Positions 44,853 to 52,585 of a stretch of DNA of 64,000 nt are shown piece after piece. Origin of the DNA: Vibrio cholerae (GTDB taxonomy: Bacteria > Actinomycetota > Actinomycetes > Actinomycetales > Micrococcaceae). The notes under the pieces were generated by a model that searched no databases, was not told the origin of the DNA, and saw only the letters and a program-made list of their open reading frames with translations. A program made the translations under genes and the position numbers. Each line of letters opens with the position of its first letter. The stretch's first letter is position 1. The stretch spans positions 124,001 to 188,000 of the forward strand of contig WNZI01000001.1 of NCBI GenBank assembly GCA_009728235.1, written 5' to 3'.

Positions 44853-45272
44853 TCAGCGGCTGGTAGCGGCGCGCTGGGTGGCGGTGAAGGCGAAGTTGAC
44901 GGTGCCTGCGAGGTTCTGGAAGGTGTTGTCGGCTGCTGTCGGGAGGGTGGCGGTGACGCGGAGGTTGTCCGCCTTGGTGCTGACGATCGAGCCGAGGTTG
45001 GACAGAGCCAGATCGGTGCCGAGGATGGGGCGGGTCGCCAGGACGGGGGTGGTGGTGCCGGAGCAGGTGTAGGTGTAGGCCGGTGCGGTTCCGGCTTCGG
45101 TCCAGGGCACGCTGCATGCGTCGACGGTGACCTGTAGGCCGAGGGTGCCGTCGGTGACGAGCTTCGTCGGGGCGGTCTGCGCGTTCGGGGTCACCGCCGT
45201 GGTGGTGAGGGTGACGGCGCCGAAGTTCTGGTTGCCGGCGTTCGTGAGGGTTGCCACGCGCTGGATGCTGTC
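44853..45272 (-). repeat. 420-nt near-identical inverted repeat, copy B (in tasA3)
   Basis: Reverse complement of 27516-27935 with two differences by direct reading. The copy covers codon-for-codon the last 140 codons of tasA3 including the stop, and ends at the same base as in tasA2. Confidence 0.92.
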
Positions 45273-45530
45273 GCCGGGGATGACGCCGACAGCGGGAACG
45301 GTGAGGCGGTTCGCCGCGGTGCCGGTGGCGCCGAGCTGGATGTCGACGGAGCCGGCGGTGACGGTCTCGCTGGCCGATGTCGTCGAGGTGAAGGAACCGT
45401 AGGTGCCCAGGCCGGCGACCGAAGCGGCGACACCCAGCAGCGCTACCGAGGCCAGGACCTTGCCGGACGTCGACTTCAGGCTGATGCGCTTGGCCGAGGA
45501 GGAAGCAGTGCGTGCCATGATGAGACCCAT
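44853..45530 (-). CDS. TasA/camelysin-like secreted protein 3 (mosaic gene)
   Basis: The 225-residue exported protein has the signal region KVLASVALLGVAASVAGLGTYGSFTSTTSASETVTAGS, nearly the same as tasA1, followed by a mature domain whose last 139 residues are the same as tasA2 except one position. At DNA level the join is sharp at 45272. Two cysteines as in the paralogues. The start at 45530 (MGLIMART) mirrors tasA1; ATG 45518 is an alternative. Downstream are the tandem hairpins and a broken signal peptidase, so processing would depend on the sipW product from 24155. Confidence 0.85.
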   Translation of the reverse strand: MGLIMARTASSSAKRISLKSTSGKVLASVALLGVAASVAGLGTYGSFTSTTSASETVTAGSVDIQLGATGTAANRLTVPAVGVIPGDSIQRVATLTNAGNQNFGAVTLTTTAVTPNAQTAPTKLVTDGTLGLQVTVDACSVPWTEAGTAPAYTYTCSGTTTPVLATRPILGTDLALSNLGSIVSTKADNLRVTATLPTAADNTFQNLAGTVNFAFTATQRAATSR

Positions 45531-45613
45531 TTCGTGAGGAATGCCAGTGGGAGATGCGTGGATCGGTTCCCCCAACGGGAGCCGGTTCGTCTGAGGACAA
45601 CTCTGCTACCGGC

Positions 45614-45668
45614 ACCTAAACCCACTGGTAGTTGAACCTCGAAGGAAAACCGAAGAAATACCGAACGT
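45614..45668 (-). promoter_or_regulatory. Upstream block of tasA3, conserved with tasA1
   Basis: Minus strand: GTATTTCTTCGGTTTTCCTT, then CGAGGTTCAACTACCAGTGGG and TTTAGGTGCCGG. It matches the tasA1 upstream block at 25824-25870 in order and spacing. Promoter or regulator site; inference. Confidence 0.5.
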
Positions 45669-45697
45669 GGTGCCGTTACCGAAGGCTCGCGGTCGAG

Positions 45698-47752
45698 TTA
45701 CCCTGTGCCGGCTTCCTCCGAGGGGAAAGTGGCACCCAGCGCCGACAGCACGCCGTGCGCTTTCGTCCGCACTTCCTGCCACTCCTCCGCAGGGTCCGAG
45801 TCGGCCGTGATCGCGCCTCCCACGCCGAGCGTCAGGAGGGTACCGCCGTCGTTCTCCTCCAGGACGAGGGTGCGGATGACGACGGCGAGATCGGTGGCGC
45901 CGGTGAGGCTGAAGTAGCCTGCTGCACCGGAGTACGGGCCGCGCGGAGCCTGCTCGAGTTGATCGAGGATCGCCATGGTGCTGATCTTCGGAGCTCCGGT
46001 CATGGAACCGGCGGGGAAGGCGGAGGCGATGACACCGGCCCGGGCGCTGCCGGGGCGCAACCTCGCGTCGATGGTACTGACCAGCTGGTGCACGGTGGCG
46101 TAGGTCTCGATGTCGCACAGCCGGTTGACCGTGACCGAACCGGGTACCGCATGGTGGGACAGGTCGTTGCGGAGGAGGTCCACGATCATGATGTTCTCCG
46201 CGCGGTCCTTCGCCGAGGTCCTGAGGTCCTCGACCAGCGCGGCGTCCATGCGGGGGTCGGACGAGCGGCCGCGTGTCCCCTTGATCGGTTCGGCCCTCAT
46301 CAGTCCGGCCGCGCTGACCCGGAGGAATCGCTCCGGGGAGGTGCTTGCGACGGCGAGTCCGGGGAAGCGGAGGAAGTGCGCGAAGGGTGCTGGGCTCGCC
46401 GTGCGCAGGCGGAGATATGCCTCGAGGGGGTCCAGTCGTGTGACCTGCGCGGACAGTGACGTCGTCAGGCACACCTCGTACGTGTTGCCGTCGGAGATCT
46501 CGGCCTGGGCGCGCCGGATCTTGTCCAGGTATTCCTCGCGTTCGTCCCGCGCGGTGAAGCGGGGCACCGGCAGCGGGCGTGACGGTGGAACCGGCGTCGG
46601 CGCCATGATCACCGCCCGCGCTCGGGTCAGCCAGGCCTCGCGGTCCGGATCGGAACGGCCGTCGGACAGGGTCAGCAGGAAGACCTTCTCCTCGACGTGG
46701 TCCATCACGACGGCGCGGCCGGCGAAGATGAGCGCGGCATCAGGGAGGGTCCCGTCCGACGTGCCGGCGGCGCTGCCGCCGGTCTCCCGTTTCAGTTCGT
46801 AGCCCAGATAACCGAGCCAGCCGAGCCCGAACTCGCACGCGTAGCCTTCGGGGGTGCGGACGGCCCGTCGCCCCCAGACATCGTCGAGCCAGCGGAAGAA
46901 GGGCTCACGGATGCGGGTCGTCACCGGACCTGCGGTGATCTCCGTGACGCCGTTCGCGTGCAGAGCCTGTTGTCCGAAACCACCGCCGGCGTCCGCCATG
47001 ATGCTGAAGCGGCTACGTCCCTGAGGGGACCGGCGTGCCGTCGAGGCGTCGGAACTGTCGAGCCAGACCGCAGCAGCGCTCGTGCCGTACAGCGCCGTGA
47101 ACAGGGCTGCGGGGTCGGGCGCCACATCGAGGCGCTCGGCGTCGATCCTCATTCCCCGCCTGCCCGCCCGTTCGGGGGCGAGCAGCACGGCGCACGCGGG
47201 CAGTCCTGTGAGGGCGAGCCGAACGGCGTGTGGCGAGGGTGGACCCTGGTGGCCCTGGACGACCACGTCCGCGGCACCTGCGGGATCGTCGCGTGCGAGC
47301 CACGCATCCTCCTGGTCCGCCCATCGCTGCCAGAACGGAGCGTAGGTGTCGCCGTCGCGCGCGATCGCCGTACGACGACGGACCCCCGGGTCGGCCTCCA
47401 CCCAGATCACGGCGTCGAGGTGGAGGCGGGCCGCCGCCGCGGCAGCACCGACGCCCTCCAGGACGACGATGTCCGCGACGGACGTCGAACGTGCCGCTCC
47501 GTCGTGGCCGAGCTCCCAGTCCCAGGCATTCCATCGGGCTGTTCGACCCGAGGCGAGCGGCCGCAGGACCTGCTCGACGTAGCGGGCCACGCCGTCGTCG
47601 AGCCCGTCCCAGCCCGGGTAGATGTCCTCGAGGTGGAAGAGGGTGACGCTGTGGTGTTCGCGCAGGAGTGCCGCGAGCTCCACAGCGAGGGTCGTCTTGC
47701 CGGCACCGGACCGGCCGTCGACGGCGATGAGCAGCGGGGTCCCGGGTAGCAC
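45698..47752 (-). CDS. pabB: Fusion of a P-loop (uridine kinase-like) domain with aminodeoxychorismate/anthranilate synthase component I
   Basis: The 684-residue protein has two unrelated parts. Residues 1 to about 190 form a nucleoside-kinase-like P-loop domain with Walker A VDGRSGAGKTTLAVELAALL, LEDIYPGWDGLDDGVA and VVLEGVGAAAAAA. From about residue 260 a chorismate-utilising domain follows: FGLGWLGYLGYELKRE, EISDGNTYEVCLTT, EPIKGTRGRS, DLLRNDLSHHAVPGSV and FPAGSMTGAPKISTM. EPIKGT and AGSMTGAPK are the conserved chorismate/Mg sites. PabB function (with a PabA amidotransferase not seen here) is likelier than TrpE because a pabC gene is nearby. The role of the kinase part is unknown. Confidence 0.85.
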   Translation of the reverse strand: MLPGTPLLIAVDGRSGAGKTTLAVELAALLREHHSVTLFHLEDIYPGWDGLDDGVARYVEQVLRPLASGRTARWNAWDWELGHDGAARSTSVADIVVLEGVGAAAAAARLHLDAVIWVEADPGVRRRTAIARDGDTYAPFWQRWADQEDAWLARDDPAGAADVVVQGHQGPPSPHAVRLALTGLPACAVLLAPERAGRRGMRIDAERLDVAPDPAALFTALYGTSAAAVWLDSSDASTARRSPQGRSRFSIMADAGGGFGQQALHANGVTEITAGPVTTRIREPFFRWLDDVWGRRAVRTPEGYACEFGLGWLGYLGYELKRETGGSAAGTSDGTLPDAALIFAGRAVVMDHVEEKVFLLTLSDGRSDPDREAWLTRARAVIMAPTPVPPSRPLPVPRFTARDEREEYLDKIRRAQAEISDGNTYEVCLTTSLSAQVTRLDPLEAYLRLRTASPAPFAHFLRFPGLAVASTSPERFLRVSAAGLMRAEPIKGTRGRSSDPRMDAALVEDLRTSAKDRAENIMIVDLLRNDLSHHAVPGSVTVNRLCDIETYATVHQLVSTIDARLRPGSARAGVIASAFPAGSMTGAPKISTMAILDQLEQAPRGPYSGAAGYFSLTGATDLAVVIRTLVLEENDGGTLLTLGVGGAITADSDPAEEWQEVRTKAHGVLSALGATFPSEEAGTG

Positions 47753-47755
47753 GGC

Positions 47756-48373
47756 TCAGGCCAGGGCGAGCAGCGCGCCGACGCCGACGAAGAGCGAACC
47801 GAAGGTGCGATTGAGGATGATCTGGCCCCTGTCACCGCGCGTGAAGCGCCGGAACGAGCGCGCAGTGCCGGCGTAGAAGAACCACATCACGAGGATGTCG
47901 ATCGCGATGACTGTCGCGGCCAGCACCCCGTACTGGCCGAGCAGCGGCTGGTCGGGACGGATGAACTGGGGGATGAGGGCGAGGAAGAACACGATGGCCT
48001 TCGGGTTGAGCAGGTTCACCCACACCCCGCGGCGGAACATCGAGAGGGAGCCCTCGCTGCCCTGGAGGGCCCGTACCTCGCTGTGTTCCGGTTCCTGGAG
48101 GAACTTCCGCACGCCGAGGTACACCAGGTACGCCGCTCCGGTGTAGCGGATGAGGTTGAAGGCCAGGGGTGAGTTGGCGACGAGGAGGCCCACCCCGGCT
48201 GCGGCGATGCCGATGTGCACCAGCAGGGCGGCCTGCTGTCCGAGGATCCCCCAGATGGAACGGCGGAACCCGACGGCCAGTGCATTGCTCATGGTGTTCA
48301 CGGCACCTGCGCCGGGAACGAAGCTGATCAGCGTTCCGGCGCCGAGCAGCGCCAACCAGAGGGAGGGATTCAC
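47756..48373 (-). CDS. LysE/RhtB-family amino-acid exporter
   Basis: The 205-residue membrane protein has six TM helices, GTLISFVPGAGAVNTMSNALAVGFRRSIWGILGQ near the N-terminus, and WVNLLNPKAIVFFLALIPQFI, the LysE-family Asn-Pro-Lys block. It lies three bases upstream of the PabB fusion start and 23 nt after the phosphatase gene. It probably exports homoserine/threonine-like amino acids or other small metabolites. Confidence 0.9.
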   Translation of the reverse strand: MNPSLWLALLGAGTLISFVPGAGAVNTMSNALAVGFRRSIWGILGQQAALLVHIGIAAAGVGLLVANSPLAFNLIRYTGAAYLVYLGVRKFLQEPEHSEVRALQGSEGSLSMFRRGVWVNLLNPKAIVFFLALIPQFIRPDQPLLGQYGVLAATVIAIDILVMWFFYAGTARSFRRFTRGDRGQIILNRTFGSLFVGVGALLALA

Positions 48374-48396
48374 CCGTTCATGGTAAGCGCCGCGGG

Positions 48397-48906
48397 TCAG
48401 GCGTCCGAACCGCCGCCATCGAGTTCGGAACGGACGTAACGGACCACGCCGTCGACCGCGCCGTCGACCATCCGCCAGGTGGCCTCGAAGTCGCTCGCAT
48501 CGCCGTACCAGGGGTCGTAGATGCCGAGCTCCTCGAGCTCCGTGTCCGTCGTCGACGGGTCGAATTCGCGCAGGAGGTGGATGCGGTCGCGGGCGTCGTC
48601 GTCGGGCGCCGCAGCGCGCAGTTCACGGTAGTGGTCCAGATCGAGGGCGAGGATCAGGTTCCGCTCCCGGTACCAGCCGGGTTCGAAGCGGCGCGCCCTG
48701 TGCAGATGGCTCTCGATGCCGAGCTCGGTCAGCTTCGCCGCCGCCCGTTCGTCGATCGGCCTCCCGGCCTCCCAGTCGGTGGTGCCCGCGGAATCGACGA
48801 CGACGTCGTCCGTCATCCCCGCCTGCGCGAAGGCGCGCGTGAGCATCAGTTCGGCCATGGGGGAGCGGCAGATGTTTCCGGTGCAGACGGTGACGATGCG
48901 GTACAT
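48397..48906 (-). CDS. Low-molecular-weight protein-tyrosine phosphatase
   Basis: The 169-residue enzyme has the P-loop VCTGNICRSPMAE at the N-terminus (C-x5-R-S with the second Cys) and the general-acid Asp in YDPWYGD near the C-terminus, both intact. It dephosphorylates tyrosine on proteins, often linked to exopolysaccharide kinases in actinobacteria. Start ATG 48906, six bases after the methyltransferase stop. Confidence 0.92.
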   Translation of the reverse strand: MYRIVTVCTGNICRSPMAELMLTRAFAQAGMTDDVVVDSAGTTDWEAGRPIDERAAAKLTELGIESHLHRARRFEPGWYRERNLILALDLDHYRELRAAAPDDDARDRIHLLREFDPSTTDTELEELGIYDPWYGDASDFEATWRMVDGAVDGVVRYVRSELDGGGSDA

Positions 48907-48912
48907 GCCGGG

Positions 48913-49709
48913 TCAGCCCCGTGCAAGGATCTCGACGCTGGGCATGAGGAACACGCCACCGTCCGAGCGGGCCCACCGTTGCCAGCCCTCGGCAAGCCGG
49001 TCGAGGGTCTGCCGGTCGGCGAGGCCGCGCTCCTGGGTCTGTTCGGCGAAGGCCGAATGCAGCACCCGCTGCGCCCAGGAATCGGCGTGGACGTGGCGGT
49101 CCCCGACGGTTGCGTACACCCAGTTCGACGACGACACCTCCATCTCGGCAAAGCCTGCCTCGGCCGCCCAAGCGGCAGTCTCCGCCCGGCGTCGGGTTCG
49201 CCGCGGTTCCCTCGCGCCAACTCGCGGTAGAGCTCCCTCCACTCCTCGAGTTCAGGAACCTCCGGGTACCAGGTCATCGCGCCGAAGTCGGCCTCGCGGG
49301 CAGCTACGATGCCGCCCGGTCGGACGACGCGCCTCATCTCACGCAGGGCCGCCACCGGATCGGCCAGGTGCTGCAGGAGTTGATGGGCGTGGACGACATC
49401 GAACGACTCGTCGGGTACGTCGAGGTCGTACACGTTGCCCTCGCGGAACTCCACGTTCGCGACGTCGGCGTGGGCGTCCGACGCCTGTGCGATGACGTCG
49501 GCGGAGCTGTCGATGCCGAGGACGGAGCCGGGCGCCACGAGGTCCGCGAATCCTGCCGTGATGCTGCCGGGGCCACATCCGAGGTCGAGCAGGTCGATCC
49601 CGGCCTCGAGGAAGGGCTCGAGGTAGGCGGCCGACGAAGCGACGGTTCGGGTGGCGTGCGCCGCCGTCACGCTCGGGTGGTGTCCGTGGGAGTAGACCTC
49701 GTCGTTCAT
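48913..49709 (-). pseudogene. SAM-dependent methyltransferase, frame-disrupted
   Basis: The first part (LLDLGCGPGSITAGFADLVAPGSVLGIDSS, DVVHAHQLLQHLADPVAALREMRRVVRPGG) is a class I methyltransferase with intact SAM motifs I (LGCGPG) and post-II. After RELARGNRGEPDAG it continues in another frame as AETAAWAAEAGFAEMEVSSSNWVYA..LAEGWQRWARSDGG. The join requires one base at 49185-49187 (GGG followed by C). Restored length is 265 residues, usual for UbiE-like enzymes. Substrate unknown. It heads the operon with the phosphatase, LysE and PabB fusion. Confidence 0.85.
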
Positions 49710-49738
49710 GCTTCGAAGGCTAGCGTGCGGGCGGGCCC

Positions 49739-50209
49739 TCAGCCAGCAGCGGAGTCGTCCCGCGCCTCATTCTTCGCCGCGACGGTGGCGTCGGTTACCT
49801 TGCGCATCATGTCCCGGAGGAGTTCGAGCTGGTTCTCCGAGTACTCGTCCAGCACACCGCTGATGTGGCGGGCGAGCGGAGCGAACAGCAGTGCTCCCGT
49901 GGCACGCGCGTGGTCCGTCAGCTCGAGGTGCACCTGCCTCCGGTCGACGTCGCTGCGCCTCCGCGTGACGTGACCGGCTGAATCGAGGCGGTCGACGAGA
50001 GCCGTGGTCGCCGGTGAACTCAGGTTCAGTTCCTCCCGCAGCATCCCGGGGGTCACGGTGACGCCGGCCCGGGCGGCTCCCATCATGATGCTCAGCGCAT
50101 GGAGATCGGTGCGGTAGAGGTTGTCGCGCTCGCCGGCGACGTCGACATAGCGGTCCGTCTCGGTCGTGAACTGCTGCAGGAGCGCCATGAGCTCGTCCCT
50201 CGCGGCCAT
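49739..50209 (-). CDS. MarR-family transcriptional regulator
   Basis: The 156-residue winged-helix protein has MLREELNLSSPATTALVDRLDSAGHVTRRRSDVDRRQVHLELTDHA, a MarR pattern. The start ATG 50209 follows GGAAGAGGG; a GTG at 50230 is in frame. It is divergent from the MMPL transporter gene and a 10-bp inverted repeat lies between them, so it probably represses the transporter. Confidence 0.9.
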   Translation of the reverse strand: MAARDELMALLQQFTTETDRYVDVAGERDNLYRTDLHALSIMMGAARAGVTVTPGMLREELNLSSPATTALVDRLDSAGHVTRRRSDVDRRQVHLELTDHARATGALLFAPLARHISGVLDEYSENQLELLRDMMRKVTDATVAAKNEARDDSAAG

Positions 50210-50248
50210 CGTCCCTCTTCCTTTTTCCACAGTTTAGACCGGCGCAAG

Positions 50249-50283
50249 TATCTCTATGATGGATATACTCGCCCATAGAGATA
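50249..50283. promoter_or_regulatory. Inverted repeat between marR and mmpL, likely operator
   Basis: TATCTCTATG (50249-50258) and CATAGAGATA (50274-50283) are perfect inverted 10-mers with a 15-nt spacer holding GATATACT, an AT-rich -10-like element in this GC-rich context. They lie 22 nt ahead of the transporter start. Confidence 0.7.
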
Positions 50284-50305
50284 ATCGAGAAGGGGCATCG
50301 CGAAC

Positions 50306-52456
50306 ATGAAGAACAGCTGGTTGAGGGTCGTGTTGCCCGTCGTCGTCGTGCTGATCTGGTTGATGGGCGCAGCGGTCGGGGGGCCGACCTTCGGGCGCCT
50401 CGAGGAGGTCTCGAGCAATGACCAGGCGTCATTCCTGCCCGCCAGTGCCGAGTCCACGGAAGCCGGCGAACTCCAGCAGCAGTTCAGTGATTCGGACGCC
50501 GTCCCTGCCGTCATCGTCGTCGAATCGGACACGGCCATCGCGGCGCCGGAGCTCGCCTCCTACAGCGACCTCGCTGCAACGCTCGCAGCGGTCGACGGTC
50601 TCGAGCCTCCGGCCGAAGGAGCGCCGGTCGTCGCGGGGCCTGTTCCGTCCGACGACGGCCTCGCGGTGCAGTACATCGCCTTCGTCTCCGCCGATGCCGA
50701 ACTGTCCGAGGTGGTCGGCGACCTGCGTGCGGTCCTTGGAGCCGAACTGCCCGACGGTGCCACCGGGTACGTCACCGGCCCGGCCGGTTTCACCAACGAC
50801 CTCGTGGCCGCATTCGGAGGGATCGACGGCATCCTGCTCGGGGTGGCGCTCGGGGCGGTGTTCGTCATCCTCCTGGCGGTCTACCGTTCCGTCGTGCTGC
50901 CGTTCCTCGTCCTGCTGACCTCGGTGTTCGCGCTGGCGACGTCGATCCTCCTCGTCTTCGGCTTCGCGAAGCTGGACTGGATCCAGCTCAGCGGCCAGAG
51001 CCAGGGCATCCTGTCCATCCTCGTGATCGGAGCGGCAACCGACTACGCCCTGCTGCTCGTCGCCCGGTTCCGCGAGGCGCTCGCGGACAACGGAACGCCG
51101 TGGGACGCCATGCGGGTCGCCTATCGAGGTTCGGTGGAGCCCATCCTCGCGTCCGGCGCCACGGTGATCCTCGGCCTGCTGTGCCTGCTGTTCTCCGACC
51201 TCAACTCGAACAAGAGCCTGGGGCCGATCGCCGCGATCGGCATCGTCTTCTCCGTCGGTGCGGCCCTGACCCTCCTGCCTGCGCTCCTGCTGCTCTTCGG
51301 CAGGGCGGCCTTCTGGCCGTTGCGCCCGCGCTTCAGCCCTCGGCCGACCACCCCCGTCCTGCCACACCACGGCAGGCATGCGGCACCGACGGACTCCGGA
51401 CCGGAGACCGGCCTGGAACGGCTGAAAGGCGTCTGGAAGCGCGTGGCGTTGCTGGTCGCACGCCGTCCCCGCGCCCTGTGGGTCGTTTCCCTGCTGATCC
51501 TCGTCACCGGCGCCCTCGGGCTCACTCAGCTGCAGGCGAGCGGCGTGCCGCAGTCGGCCCTGATCCTGGCGCCGTCGAACGCCGTGGACGGGCAGGAAGC
51601 CCTCGGACGCCACTTCGACGCGGGGTCCGGGAGCCCGGTCTACGTGGTCGTACCGGAGACCGACCAGGATGCCGGGCTGGACGTCGTCACCAGGCAGCAG
51701 GGCATCTCCGAGGCGGCACTGACCGCGGATCCGAGCGGTGCGCCCGTGGTGGAGGAGGGGCGTGTGCTCATCAGCGGGACACTGGAGTACCAGGCCGACT
51801 CCGACCGCGCGGAGGACGTGGTGCGCGAGTTGCGGACCGCCCTCGACGACGTCAGCCCGGATGCTCTCGTCGGCGGGGTGACGGCGGTGGCCATCGACAC
51901 CAACGACACTGCGCTCGCGGACCTCGTGAAGATCATCCCGATCGTGCTGATCGTCATCCTCGTGGTGCTGATCATCCTGCTGCGTTCGATCCTGGCGCCC
52001 GTCCTCCTCGTGGCCAGTGTCGCACTGTCCAACGCGACCGCCCTCGGTGTCTCGGCGCTGGTGTTCAACGGCATCTTCGGATTCGAGGGGGCGGACGCCT
52101 CCGTACCTCTCTTCGCCTTCGTGTTCCTCGTGGCGCTCGGCGTGGACTACAACATCTTCCTGATGACCCGGGTACGTGAGGAGTCGCTGCTGATCGGAAC
52201 GAGGCCGGGCATCCTTCGGGGACTCGGAGTCACCGGTGGAGTCATCACCTCGGCCGGGGTGGTCCTGGCGGCGACCTTCGCAGCCCTCGGGGTCGTCCCG
52301 ATCCTGTTCCTCGCTCAGATCGCCTTCATCGTGGCCTTCGGAGTCCTGCTCGACACCGTTCTCGTGCGCTCGCTGCTGATCCCGGCCCTGGCCTACGACA
52401 TCGGGCCGAGGATCTGGTGGCCGTCGGCGCTGGGCAGGGTGGCTCCACCGCGCTAG
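50306..52456 (+). CDS. MMPL-family RND transporter
   Basis: The 716-residue membrane protein has the RND/MMPL layout: one TM helix, a periplasmic-type domain (LEEVSSNDQASFLPASAES), five TM helices with GAATDYALLLVARFREAL, a second external domain and five more TM helices with LGVDYNIFLMTRVREE. The GxxxDY motifs in both halves are the proton-relay sites. Possibly exports lipids or drugs; induced through the divergent MarR regulator. ATG 50306. Confidence 0.92.
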   Translation: MKNSWLRVVLPVVVVLIWLMGAAVGGPTFGRLEEVSSNDQASFLPASAESTEAGELQQQFSDSDAVPAVIVVESDTAIAAPELASYSDLAATLAAVDGLEPPAEGAPVVAGPVPSDDGLAVQYIAFVSADAELSEVVGDLRAVLGAELPDGATGYVTGPAGFTNDLVAAFGGIDGILLGVALGAVFVILLAVYRSVVLPFLVLLTSVFALATSILLVFGFAKLDWIQLSGQSQGILSILVIGAATDYALLLVARFREALADNGTPWDAMRVAYRGSVEPILASGATVILGLLCLLFSDLNSNKSLGPIAAIGIVFSVGAALTLLPALLLLFGRAAFWPLRPRFSPRPTTPVLPHHGRHAAPTDSGPETGLERLKGVWKRVALLVARRPRALWVVSLLILVTGALGLTQLQASGVPQSALILAPSNAVDGQEALGRHFDAGSGSPVYVVVPETDQDAGLDVVTRQQGISEAALTADPSGAPVVEEGRVLISGTLEYQADSDRAEDVVRELRTALDDVSPDALVGGVTAVAIDTNDTALADLVKIIPIVLIVILVVLIILLRSILAPVLLVASVALSNATALGVSALVFNGIFGFEGADASVPLFAFVFLVALGVDYNIFLMTRVREESLLIGTRPGILRGLGVTGGVITSAGVVLAATFAALGVVPILFLAQIAFIVAFGVLLDTVLVRSLLIPALAYDIGPRIWWPSALGRVAPPR

Positions 52457-52585
52457 CTCGTGCGGCAAGGGGAAGCCTCGGGCCGCTATTGTGGCAGCCG
52501 CATTGACAGCATGATGCAGGCTGGATAAATTTTACCCACTGATATTTTGTTTCCGCATCATGAAAACGTCGAAAAGGTGGGCACC

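Noticed and set aside
50429-52468. Long minus-strand frame opposite the MMPL transporter
   Set aside because: Polar, repetitive Asp/Glu/Arg composition typical of the complement of a membrane-protein gene; no start signal or domain.
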